Source: Onchidella celtica (Eukaryota > Mollusca > Gastropoda > Systellommatophora > Onchidiidae). Taken from it: a stretch of 64,000 nucleotides of DNA. Below the pieces are notes generated by a model. The model saw only the letters and a list, made by a program, of their open reading frames with translations. It was not told the origin of the DNA and ran no database searches. The stretch covers positions 46,057,021-46,121,020 of the forward strand of contig OZ007569.1 of assembly GCA_963931925.1 (NCBI GenBank), in the 5' to 3' direction. A program made the position numbers and the translations under genes. Shown one piece after another: positions 21,646-33,296 of this stretch (its first letter is position 1; every line of letters begins with the position of its first letter).

Positions 21646-24600
21646 GTAAGCTATATAATATATTTTATGGCATATTATGAATTTTATATATGTTCAGATT
21701 TGATTGTAACATTCTTTATTATTATTCAGATAGTACAAAGAATTTATGAATGAATTCTTTCATCAGTGGATGTATGAGAGTGACGTTTCTGTTCCACTGG
21801 TTTCATTTTTCATGTGCATAGCAAACCATTATGGAATGACATGCTGTCAGAAAGACAGTGTAGCACACTTTATCAGTGGGCATAAGTCATTAAATATTGT
21901 GTGAAAGTGGAATGTGAGTATGTTGTATCATTTGAAAAGAATAGAAGAACTGAATTATTGAATGCAGAATTTCATTGCTAAGTGGTATTTGGTTGAAACT
22001 TTCTTGACAATTGAACCTTGATTCAAACGATGGTGGTGAAATCTAATTTACTGTTCCGTATTTGACATTTAAAATATCTTTTCATTTTTAGTCAAGCTTT
22101 AATATAATCTTAATGTCAGGGTTTAGGTAATATAAATGTCGTGCTGGGTCACGACTTGTAAGGAGTTGATTTTTCACGGTCTCGTTGATTATAACCAGCG
22201 TAATTTGTCCTTGAACTGTCCTCGTGAACAGTTTGTTTTTGAAACATTTTTTCTTAGAGATGGAAAGAAAGTGGGGCGAGATAGAATAAATGGATAAGTT
22301 AGGAGTGACAGTGCAATTCTCGACCCCGTGATTTTGATGAACACTTAGAAGGGAAGAGAAGGGGTGAATAAGGATAGATAGTTTAAGACGCTTAGTCGCG
22401 TTCAGAAATTCGTACATAAAATGTAGAAAGCACGAGGGTTTAAAGATTTCAGTAATTGTTTTGACATTTTAAATTGACCTTGTCTGTTTTTAGTACAAGG
22501 CCGTGACCAACTCCCACGTAGAATATATTAATACTGCGAGATGAGCTCGCATGGATGCACCAATCAAATCTAGGGATTTGGACGGTAATTTGCAGGTGGC
22601 TGCACAGTATAAAAGTGTAGCCATGCCTATGTCCATTACTCCATACAGAAAATTCCAATCTGTGCAGGCGTCGGCACGATTCTGCCTGAAGAATCATAAG
22701 ACTGTTGATTCATGTCTAGTCCATTATAGGCATTGAGATGAAGCCATATGCTTGAATGAGATATGCCCACTGCTATTGTCTACTGTTCCCTGGTTTTCCT
22801 AATACCAGGGACCAAGTGTAAGTGTTTGTCCTTTGATGATTCAACAATGAACGAGGAGCTGAACATAATTTATCCAGTAGGACAGGATTGCCGCATATGC
22901 TAGGAGTGCTACCCAAGAATGCAAGACAAAGATTTATATTAACTTGCAACTAGTATGAATGTTTGGCATACACATCTGTGAATTGGGATTGATTTGTCTG
23001 GATGAGGCTGGGGATTGCCAGCCCATCCTAGAGTAGATCCAATAGACTTAACTACGTCAGTTTATATTGACGAGCTTGATCCATTATAGGCGGTAGGCAC
23101 AAATAGCTGAGATGACATCGTCGCCAGAGACATTAGTATATTGCTTGATAGATAGTAGGCAGACTATATCTGAGAGATATATAACTAGTACTTAAATTGT
23201 TAGTGAGTCAGAATGATCATAACCTTATAGGAATCTAGAGAAGACTTCTAGTGACATATTATTGAATTTTCATTTGATGCTGCTGATGTTGTCTTTTAGT
23301 ATGTAATAGATCTAGACAAAATTGTTAGGAAATTTAATGTAATTAAATTTGTGGCCCTGCAGGTCTGTTTATGAAACTTATTCAGATTGTTCTTAGTGTG
23401 TGGCATGGTACGAAAGAGTAAATAGTAAATACCTCTCGATTTAAAATGCAGTCATAATACCCACTCTGTAACACTTAATATGTTCCATTATGTTAGATGC
23501 AACATTTTATGTTAATCGATGTGCACCCCCATTCATTGATAGCTTGAAGTGACTCATGAAGTCTCTCAGCTTATAATTAGAAAACCCACATTAACTCATT
23601 CGCTACGGTAAGCCGAATATTCAGCTTGCTGACTTTTGCTTTGTTATGGAAGCCAAATATTCACCTCAAGTGGACACCGATGTTCCAACACTAATATCTA
23701 AGCCAACTTCTCCAAATATTGAATCCCATCCTGGTTCAGTGAATTTCCTTTAATGTCAAATGTATTGTATCTTGTGTTTATACAGTGAAAGAAAAAAAAT
23801 CTTTGAACTACATCTAAATTTCGAACTGGAAAGTGTTGAGAGTTCCCGACCACACCCACAAAAGTTTCTGTAGGGAATGAGTTAAATGAGCATGTAGTAA
23901 CATACTGTTTCCTTTTGGGAATTGTTTAAATACTTTATAAAATTCTCAGTTAGTGGTAATGACAAACATTATATGACCCGTTAATGTAATGACTCATTAA
24001 GTACTTAGGCTTGATTTCAAACCGTGCTGCAAGTGTAAATGAAAATGAGATTTGTTGTGCAGAATGTGAAAAGATCTGTATAATTAGTTTATAGTTATGG
24101 AAGCAGAAACTTAAGTTTACCATTAAGAGTGATTTTTTTTTTAAGGGGCTTGATTTATACTAAACAGGACCTTTAGGCAATTAAAATTGTAGCTGCAAAG
24201 AGAAGGAGTTAATGTTTATTTTTCACATTTTTCAAAAAAGAATAAATTGATTTGAAGTTTATGTACTTTTAATTTTCAGGTGATCAAGTGAGTGACATAC
24301 CCGGGTTTTACTATGATGAAGAAAAGAAAACCTATTTCAAGATTCTTCCAAATTCTATGAGTTCAGTTCCATCTTTTGTAACCAAAGAAAACATAAAGAA
24401 GAAAGAAGCAGAGCAGCAACGATTATCTGATTTGAAGCATTCCAGCAAGGAAGCCATCTCATCTTTCACTAGTTCACTGGGTAGTCAGATCAGCAGGCCT
24501 AGGCCAGGCAGTCATTTTGTCGATGTCCTGAAGTCAGTGCAGTGTGGACAGTTCACTTGTGAAAATTTAAGAACATACATGATCCGTCACTCTTGTTCAA

Positions 24601-27600
24601 ATATCCAGCCTGATAGTGAAACCCTTCAGAGGTGTCCAGCTCTTCCAGAGTAAGTACAAACTGGAAATCTCATGTAATCTTGATTGTCTCATTTTTTTAT
24701 AATTTTTTTTTTATTACTACTTTTATAAATAGGATAGGATAGCAACCTTAAGGACTCAGATTGTGAAATGAGATATACATGTAATTAAACTATAGTTCTT
24801 CTCTCTTATCATGTCTCATCCAGGCTGACTTTCTACTGCATACAATCTGAAATGTTGGCTGCATCATCTTCGACAGTTTTTTATCGCTGGCGCTTTGGCA
24901 TTTTCTTAAATGTCTGTGTTTTGTTTTCATGTTACAGTTGTACTGAGTTTATGTAATCAAACTTTGGTTGAATGCCCAGCTTATGTTTGGTGATATAAAA
25001 TGGGCCCTGCAACATTTGGAAATGGAAATTCAGAAAATATTTAACAAGCACATTGCTTCTTAAACGTGAAAAAAAAAAAAAAATCGAGTGAAGTAGAGTA
25101 AGATTTGCTGCACTCTTTACTCTCACCTGTCAGTCACCATTTTTTGCCAATCTTCCATGTAAATTTTTTTCCCATGAGCAATATTTGTTTCTTCATTTAA
25201 AAATAAGTGGCTTTTTGTTTTTGAATATCAAGTTTCTGTCAGTTCATTTCAACTTCAAATGGTGATCCTTGTCTTGTTTGTTTTTTCAGTCTGAGGTTAG
25301 AAGAGATTCAGAAGATGGACGTGAATCGAAGCAGAAATAAACTTCTTTGTTTATCATCACTGACAAATTGTCTGGCTCACTGTGTTCATCTGATGTCAGT
25401 CAAGGAGGAAAAATGTTGCAGTCGCTCAGACTTGAAGCGGACAGCTCTAAGCATTAGGCCAACCAGATATGCCATTGGCCCCATCTACAAGAAAATCACT
25501 AGCATGTGTTGGGCCCCTGTGCCAAGCTTACGCGGAAAACCTACAGTGTTCCTCACAGCCACGTGTCCTGCAGGCTATTTTGATACCATTGCATATGTGG
25601 CCAATCTTGAAGCTACAATGGAAACTGTGAGATTTCATTCATTATTTTTATTAGACATGAGACTTATATCAATTATTGCATTACTGCAGAATTGTCCCTT
25701 ATTGTGAGATCATCATTGGATTATGAGATGTGTGTTATAGGACCAGTTGCAATTCTGATTGCCTGAGTTGTCCCCTGTGCTACATATTTCTCTACTTAAC
25801 ATTACTTGTTCTGTGATACATGTCCTAAATTATGAGAACTAAGGCAAAAAGGCCACTCATTAGTTCAGAGGAGAGATAAAGAATTAACATGACAATATTA
25901 AAGTCTATCATTTCGGTTGAGAAGATGATCAGGAGTTTTGTTCAAGTAAAGGTTATCTCTCATTCATAACAAAATCATATGAACCATACAGTGTTTTCCA
26001 CTACCAATCAGAGTGTTACATGCATATCGTCACTATCCAGAAAACTTGCTCATCAAATTTTCCATTATTGAAAATCTGATATGTTCTAGTTTTTCACCTC
26101 GCCAGACAAACAAGCTTAGTTAGAGGACAATAGCTGCTTCCTATATTTGGGAATTAGTTTTGAATAAATAATTCTTCTATGCAGCACATACAACAGCAAC
26201 AAAAAAAGTTGTTTTCATTTCTCATGAAAAGTAGTGATTTTGACATACCTGTATGTCAGTTTTCCTGGTCAGTAACAACATATGACTCACATTGTCACTG
26301 CTTTACGATAATGGCATATGGGATATGTCAGACTTATGCCAAAGGCAACTGACCATTTATTTGATTCCTGAGCATGAGTCGAGGGCTATCAGATAATATA
26401 TCAGAAACAGAACTGTGTTAATTCTAATGGGAAAATGTATAATCCAGTAGAATCATAGTAGCATAAAAGTCACCAAATGACAGGAAAAGAAACAGCTTTT
26501 ACTAAATATCTCAAACTTATCAAAAATGGCTCATGTCATTAGTGTAGAGCAGTGACAATATAGTTTATCTGAAACTATTTATGATTTTTTTTTATATCCA
26601 TGCCAGGCTTTTGTATTTGAGCTCAATCTCGGATTCAAAACTGTGTGGTCTGCAGCGTGGAGTAAACAGCTGTCCAGATTTAGTGTGGGCTCTGAACGCA
26701 AATGCCACCTGGTAGATGTTGCAACAAGGAGGAAATGGATCTTCAATACCTACAGTAGTGACCCACTCTCTCAACTTTTCTCCCCAACAGTAAGTATCTT
26801 TGTAACTATAACTGAGCTAGAGGGTGAACCTGTAAACAGCTGAAACTTTGCGACTGCACCATCAAAAATTATGAAACTTGGTGTACTACATCAATATTTG
26901 AGGAAGAGTTATGTGGACACATTCATTTTGAACAAAAATAAGTCTTTACTATTATTTATATTAAAATTTTTTGAGTCACTGAAACAGAGATGCATTTTCA
27001 TTGTGGAGAACTGAAAAGTGTGACTGGAAATTTCATCCTTGACTTCTCTTTACACATTATGGTCGAAAATCAACGTTATCACATCTGTGTATTTCTACAT
27101 AAGTTCTTTTAGTCATTGCATCGAATCTAAATGCTGCTTTTAATGTAGCCTGGATCTATACGGTTGGGTTTCCTACAAAGAATCTGCAAGATTTATCTTG
27201 CGTGGGTCTACCAGTTGGAAGAAACAAGAGCAGTGACAATATTTTTGGTCCGATGGGATTTGGAATTTATTATGTAAGAACATTCTGATGATGAAAAAAT
27301 AGTGTTGGTATTGGGGTGGGAAAGATGAAAGAGAATGTGAAGATATTAATGGCGAAAATAGATTTGTTCCAGTTCAGTCAGAATATATCAAAGTCCAGTA
27401 GGAAAGTAAATTGGTTACAGGCCTTTCACACATGTTGATATGAATTAGCTAAGTGAGTTGTAATAGTGAGGATGTAGAAATGAAAATGTGTACATGGAGT
27501 CAGAATGACAATGACAGGGTGGAGAAAGAAGATGAAACTTTCCTGCTTGTGTTCTACCTTTCAACTGTGTCAGTCCCTGATTAAAATATATCACACAAAA

Positions 27601-30600
27601 CAAGACTCCATGAATAATGAATTGTTGATACTGAAGAAGACCTCGCTTAGCGCCCCATTGCACATCAAAGGAAAGTGAAACAAAATTATCCTCTTTGGGT
27701 AAATTCAGGCACAGAACGAAATTTCCTGTCATATCTTTAATTCTACTAAAAGGAAATACCTCTTTTTTTTTTTGGCACAAGATATTGGAACACTTTCTTA
27801 TGTTCAACTCACATTCCACCAAGTTGTTGCTCAAAATCAATGATAGTATTAAAAATATAGCAAATTTCAAGGCCTTTTAACATATGCCCACATACACCTG
27901 TATGTTTTTCTACGCGTAGTATATTTTGTAGAATTTAAGGCTCAGTGGTTAAAAAGTTTTTAATGATTGCATTGAAGGCTTTACTTTCTTTATTATGTGA
28001 TTTTGTATTTTTAATTTGAAATTTAATGACATAATTTGAGTGGAGCTTGAGGAAATGCAAAGTGACACAAACAGTACCATTTGGGTAATCCTATTCCTGT
28101 TTTGAATTAAATTGGAGAGGTGGTTGAAAATTTTGCTTTGTCACTTGCAAATGTAGAAAACTGAATCTGATGTTTTTGAAAGCAAGCCAAAATGCAACAT
28201 TTTCACTGAATATATCAACCTTGAGACTAGAATTAGCTCCATCATTCATGAACTTGTCTATATTTGCAATCAGTATTACAAACAAAAACAACTCCTGAAG
28301 AAGAAAAACTACATAGTCATGATTACATTACATACAGATCTTTTCTTACCTTGTGAAATTCCTGGATTAGGAATACTGGTTCGGTGGAGGACTTCGTATT
28401 TGCACTTCCAAGTGGAGGAATGAAACAAACAGTTTTGTTTTTTTGGTTTTTTTTGGTTTTTTTTTGCTCCCAGCAAAGCTGAATAGACGGACTGTTCTTT
28501 TTTCCAAGCCTTGTCTTCATAAAAGGAAATGTTTACACTGGGCCCTGACTTTTGTTGTTTTATTTATGATAATGGGAAGAACAAAATATAAATTCCGTTA
28601 CTTTTGTGCAAACAGCCAATGATTTGGGAACAAAATAAAGTAACTCTGTCTTTTCTACAACACTGACAAAAATGTTTAGATGAAGACAAGTGCAGAAAGC
28701 AAATCAAAGTGTGCAATATTTTGCCACTTCTCACACAGTGAAAGTGGAAGAGAGAAGGCCAGGAAATGACTCAGGGCATTATCTGTTCAGTGAAGGAAAT
28801 TAATAATTTAATAAAAGAGCAGCTTGCAGGCAAGGACCTTTGAAACCATTTATTCAAGGAACTAAATCCCCAAATGTTTGAGCACAAAAACAGGATGTGA
28901 AATTAACTGGGTCCTGTCCTGCCCTTTAGAAAATTATTTACTATTTACAGTACTGCATCATGATGTGTTTTCCCTCTTTTATAGTTTCCTTGTCGATAAT
29001 GGGCTGTGAAGCTGTCAGGTTAACGCTAGTGTCTTAATGATAAAACTTATTCTTTCCTCTTGAACTTTGTGTTTGTTTCGCAAAAATTCATAAGTACATT
29101 TTTTGACCTTTCTTTTTTTTTGTCAGGACCAAATACTATATTACTCATATTGTAATATTTTTTCTTCACCATTTCTGTAAAATTCAAATGCAGTTATTAT
29201 TATTACAAAGTGAAACTTAGGCACCGTATCAATGTTGCGGCAAACTGTACTTGCATTCTGTCATAATTCTTCCATGCAACACACGACATTCAATATTGAG
29301 CACACCATAAAAGAAATAAACTTACTGAATGTTAGTTACAGCCAGCACATGGAAATGATCACCAGCCAAGCCTAATGAAGGAAATAGGCCTGAGTTCTTT
29401 GAGCCTCACACTTCACCAGGGGCCTGTTGATTATTTGAATAATGACTATGTAACAGATGTTGAGTAGTCACTTATACAGTCATGTACTCACTCTTTCTTT
29501 TTCTTTCTTTCTCTCCCATCTCTCTCATTCTGTTTCTTTCACTGTTCTTTCTCATTTTTTTTATTTTATGTGGGTCTTCAGGGTAGTCTGAAAAGGTTTA
29601 TTTCATTTTTTTTGTCTTCCTGCCTGCCTTTTTCTTTTCACATGTATTTGCAATTTGTGTGTATTTGTGGTACCATAAAATTGTTCAGTCTCTTGAATAG
29701 CACATCAGATGCCATGAAAGATTGGCTACATTCTTCCTATGTCTCACTTTGTCTTTCTCTCCAAACCCCCCCCCCCCCCAATCTTTCCTTTGCATACCGA
29801 CCATGTAGTATGTAGTTTCCTGTTTTGTATCTTTTATCTATGCAGAAACTCGTGTGACTTTCTCCTTATTCTTTGCCTCTTCTTACTGCCCTTTCTCTTT
29901 GCCTTTCATGCCAGAGACTGACAACAGAAATATATCTAAATCACACATTACTGAGATTTTCACCAATCATTGAAACTGCAATGCTTGCCTTGTTCATAAG
30001 TTGAGCATATATGACCAGATCATGCATACTTACAAAATATGTGTAATATTTTTTTCCAATATTCAATAATTCTCATATCGTTTGAAGATAGGCAATAGCC
30101 CATGATGAATATATTATTAACTTTACTTGTGTGAGACGAATTAGATGTGCATAAAAAAAATTGCTTTTATTGCTTGTAAATTGTATGCCTGACATAAATG
30201 AATAATCAATATTTTCACAGTACTGTAGTAGATGTTCTTTCACTTTGTAACTTGTGTGTAATGCTCAGGAAAAGCTAGGCTACTTCTATCATTTGTTATA
30301 GCAACAGATGGTCATACATATACAGTGACCATCTCTCTCACTGATGTAACAAAGGATGTTTACACCTGAAAAGTTAACCAGCTTTATTGTAATATAGTAA
30401 TGAGGGGAATTAATATAAAATTATACATGATGTTATGAGGATAACGTTATATGTATCGCATTAAAAGAGTGCCAAAACTAGAGGCCTTGTCACAGTTCAT
30501 GAATGATGATGCACGTATTAGCTTATACTTGATGGTTAAATTTCCTATATTTTTTTTTTAGCGTTTTAGGATCGTGGTCATCTAGTCAACATAACTGCCC

Positions 30601-33296
30601 ATATTTATCTCAGGCTTTTACTTTCCCCTCTTTCCATAAATACATGGGGTGGGCACTTCTCCATACACTGGAATCCAAAGTGTTTTTTTCACTGGCCCTG
30701 TCACGAAACCACATGAATTCCTTGCAGTAATTTTTTTTTTCCATTGATTAAAGGGGAAGTGCAATATTTCTACTGCTTATATTTGACTAAAATTGTAGTC
30801 AAGATAAGGAATATATTGGAGTGAATATCATAAAAACCACAGAAAATCTGTGGGCTCAAAGCAAAGCTTGAAGCAAAGGCAAAATATGTTTCTGTATTAT
30901 TTCTTATTATTATGAGGCTTTGCTACATACAGCTTTTTCTTTTTGCCATATTTTGATATAGGAGTGAAGTACAGTAATACAGTTTTTGGGGGTTTTTTTT
31001 CCCTCCCATGTAAAATTAGGTCCGTCTCACTCATGCAGTTTCATGATAGTTTCATCATGAATGTCTTTAAAAAAATGACTTTTCCTTGTCTTTACTCTCC
31101 TTTCCAGGAATCTAACATTATGTACAATGGAACTCGAGATGGCTTGATCCTAATGCATGATATGAGAGCCAGAGGAAATCACCAAGCTCAAGCTCAGATG
31201 AGACAAGGGAAAGGAGTTGGCTGCCTCAGACTCCAGAATGATGAAAACTACCTCTTAGCCAGTGACTTTTCTGGCACAGTAAGTCATCTATCATAATTTC
31301 TGAGTGATGTTCTAAAAGACTCGTGTCCAGTCAGGGTAATCTACCTAGCCGTGGAATCAAAAAGCATGAAATTTGGCCATCAAAGTTTTGCTGTCCTTTC
31401 CATGTTTGGGTAGACTTCATTTTTCGTTTGCAAATAATGATAGTTTTATGTGATAGATATTAATTTATGATGGCAAGCTGTGAAGGCAAACCATTTTGCT
31501 AAAGCATGAATGTATTTTTGACAGTGAAATTTATGGAGGGCTCCGGACTGAGCTTAGCACAATTATTTCTTTTGAACACAAATCAAAATTAAATAGTTTC
31601 CTTTAAACTAGCAGCTGATCAGTATTCAATTTTAATGGATTAAATCACACCTAATCATGGGGTTTTCTGCTCTGGAGAGGGAGAGATAGCAGGAGGAAGA
31701 AGAGTGGAAGGAGGTTTATCCCGGGCAAAGCAGGGGAGTAATTATGTTTGTTCGTCATAATGTACAATGAGAACTACAGATCTTGTCTTCATACTTTGTG
31801 TGGATTGCGTTAACATCAAACATCCTTCACACCTAGCGTGGGAAAGGGAGAAAATGGAGAATTTAAGTTATACTTGGTAATCCTTAAGTTATACAAAATG
31901 GGAAAATTTTATTTGCCTCAGGAAGCGTATTTCTTTGTCATCCCTCAAATAATTTTGTTTACAATTGTGTTCACTTGAATAATACTCGGACAGGTATATA
32001 ACAATATAACAGTTCAATATCTGTATGGTGGAAGCAGTAATTTTCTGGACTGAGGCTCCTTGAGAGATTGGCAGAGTTAATGTGGGATACTAGGTAAGCC
32101 TCTAAAACAAATGATATTATTGATTAAGTAATGGTTATATTTTATTCTGCTATGTCATTTTAATCTCTGATCAGATCTGCCAGTGGGACAGGCGAATGAG
32201 CAAGCAGGTGATGCTATTCAAAGGTTTAGTGAATTCTCATTACCAACTCCCCTTTAAACTGGATGAAACAGAAACAATTATATGTAGCAGTAAGTTTTTG
32301 GTGTTTGTTTGTTTTTTTTTCTCTTCTCTATCTTGTACAAGTTGTAAACATGTGGTTATTAGATCATTTGTGCAGTGTAAGTAAACTGGGGGAGGTTTCA
32401 TGAAAGTTGAGTTCTTCTGGGGTTTTTGGGTTGTTGTTTTTTTTTTTTTTCTGTTGAAAGAGAAAAGTACAAAAAAGGAATGATAATATTTTGACAATTA
32501 AAGCTCATAATTCACTTAACTCTTTTCTTGCCAAGCCCGAATGCCCATCCTTCCTTTAAGGTATCAGAATAATTGATTATCAGGTAGAATGATAGCAGGA
32601 AATTTAATTAGCAGTGCAAAACATGACAGAGTAATGTTGGCCAATATATCAGCCTTGCAGCAGTATTAACTCTTTCCATACTGCAATTCAGCCCAAATTA
32701 GTCCAAATGCGTCAGTCGGGGGGAACGATACATCGGCAAAAAGTACTCTCCTTGTTACCCCTGGGCATTTCAACGATACTGTGTCCATCTAGCTTCCCAG
32801 TGTTTTTGTTGTTTGTGGTACAACCGATGCCACTATTACTGCACTTCAGCAGAAATTAGTCCAAATGCGTCAGTCGGAGGAACCGATGTATCGGTGAAAA
32901 GTACGGAAAGAGTTAGAATGGAAGCGTAGGGCCGATATATCAGCCGCGCGGCAATCTTCTGCATCTTATGATGGGCTAACATATTGGCCCTTTGGCAGCA
33001 AGATGGTTAAGAAACACCCAAATTATGGATTAGGAATAGCTTGAAATTAAAGCCTTATGTTTCATATCTGTTATGTCAAACGTCTTTTTTTTTTTTTACA
33101 TTACCCAGCTGGATCTGACAGTTATACAAAACTGTGGGACACAAGAAGTGGAGAATTACTGAAGAATCTGCCACCACCCTACCAAGCTTCTTTGGAGAAC
33201 TTCCCATTGTCCTTATATTCAACTCGTTGGGGAAATGTGGATGGAAACAGTGCTGTGATAGTGGCCATGAGAGATAAATTCAAGTTATACTGTTGA
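21210..33296 (+). CDS. DCAF4: DDB1- and CUL4-associated factor 4 (WD-repeat substrate receptor)
   Basis: Seven coding exons join in phase: 21210-21645, 24280-24649, 25290-25626, 26607-26789, 31108-31278, 32175-32289 and 33109-33296. They make 1800 nt, 599 aa plus stop. All introns have GT/AG ends. The N-terminal 145 residues are basic and low-complexity. Residues about 149-190 (DIPGFYYDEEKKTYFKILP then TKENIKKKE) are the conserved DCAF4 entry motif, and the rest is a WD40 propeller. WDRR at residues 503-506 and WDTR at 547-550 are WDxR boxes, which in DCAFs contact DDB1. The product is predicted to be a substrate receptor of the CUL4-DDB1 ubiquitin ligase. The start was chosen because it follows a splice-like TTTGCAG and gives a basic N-terminus; an upstream non-coding exon is likely. 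Introns carry a solo LTR and MITEs. Confidence 0.92.
22109..23478 (+). mobile_element. Solo LTR of the Gmr1-like retrotransposon family
   Basis: Starts TGTCAGG at 22114 and ends TGTAACA at 23473, and CTTAA is duplicated exactly at 22109-22113 and 23474-23478. This 1360-bp LTR is a diverged relative of the LTR at 57439. Shared blocks include GTGCTGGGTCACG, TCCTTGAACTGT, GATGAGGCTGGGGATTGCC, AACTACGTCAGT and ACCTCTCGATTTAAA. A TATAAAA box is at about 22608. It probably arose by LTR-LTR recombination after insertion into DCAF4 intron 1 in the sense orientation. Confidence 0.93.
23591..23885. mobile_element. 295-bp inverted-repeat MITE in DCAF4 intron 1
   Basis: TTAACTCATTCGCTA at the left end and TAGGGAATGAGTTAA at the right end pair at 14 of 15 positions. 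The interior holds an AAGCCGAATATTCAGC palindrome. A partial reverse copy is at 17029-17191, so this is a dispersed family. Confidence 0.75.
24280..24649 (+). CDS. DCAF4: DCAF4 exon 2
   Basis: Acceptor TTTTCAG; encodes the conserved IPGFYYDEEKKTYFKILP and TKENIKKKEAEQQRL segments. Donor CCAGA/GTAAGT, ending two bases into the Asp codon finished by exon 3. Confidence 0.9.
24650..25289 (+). other. DCAF4 intron 2
   Basis: 640-bp intron with T-rich and A-rich runs. No element is recognised. Confidence 0.6.
25290..25626 (+). CDS. DCAF4: DCAF4 exon 3
   Basis: Acceptor TTTTTTCAG, donor ACT/GTGAG. Encodes the first propeller strands (KKITSMCWAPVPSLRGK, TVFLTATCPAG). Ends at a codon boundary. Confidence 0.9.
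25627..26606 (+). other. DCAF4 intron 3
   Basis: 980-bp intron. Nothing beyond ordinary AT-rich sequence is seen. Confidence 0.6.
26607..26789 (+). CDS. DCAF4: DCAF4 exon 4
   Basis: Acceptor TATCCATGCCAG, donor CAACA/GTAAGT; 61 codons encoding FKTVWSAAWSKQLSRFSVG through LSQLFSPT, a WD40 blade. Phase 0 at both ends. Confidence 0.88.
26790..31107 (+). other. DCAF4 intron 4
   Basis: 4.3-kb intron. It contains pyrimidine-rich simple sequence (29490-29560), a C-run at 29766-29779 and TTTTTTGG repeats at 28436-28466. No transposon with defined ends and no coding region is found. Confidence 0.55.
31108..31278 (+). CDS. DCAF4: DCAF4 exon 5
   Basis: Acceptor CTTTCCAG, donor GCACA/GTAAGTC. 57 codons: IMYNGTRDGLILMHDMRARG, then GCLRLQNDENYLLASDFSGT, one WD40 blade and the lead-in to the WDxR box. 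Confidence 0.9.
31279..32174 (+). other. DCAF4 intron 5
   Basis: 896-bp intron, no element recognised. Confidence 0.55.
32175..32289 (+). CDS. DCAF4: DCAF4 exon 6
   Basis: Acceptor CTGATCAG, donor AGCA/GTAAGT. Begins ICQWDRRMSK, the first WDxR box for DDB1 contact, and ends in FKLDETETIICS. One base is carried into exon 7. Confidence 0.9.
32516..33010. mobile_element. Nested MITE-like repeats in DCAF4 intron 6
   Basis: An inner element runs from TTAACTCTTTCCATAC (32666) to GTACGGAAAGAGTTA (32915), inverted at 14 of 15 positions, and contains two direct copies of TTAGTCCAAATGCGTCAGTC about 160 bp apart. It is embedded in sequence that itself starts TTAACTCTTTTCTTGCCAA (32516) and ends TTGGCAGCAAGATGGTTAA (33010), a weaker inverted pair. 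Transposon class is unknown. Confidence 0.6.
33109..33296 (+). CDS. DCAF4: DCAF4 exon 7, terminal
   Basis: Acceptor CATTACCCAG. Encodes GSDSYTKLWDTRSGELL (second WDxR box) and ends DKFKLYC then TGA at 33294-33296. Confidence 0.92.
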
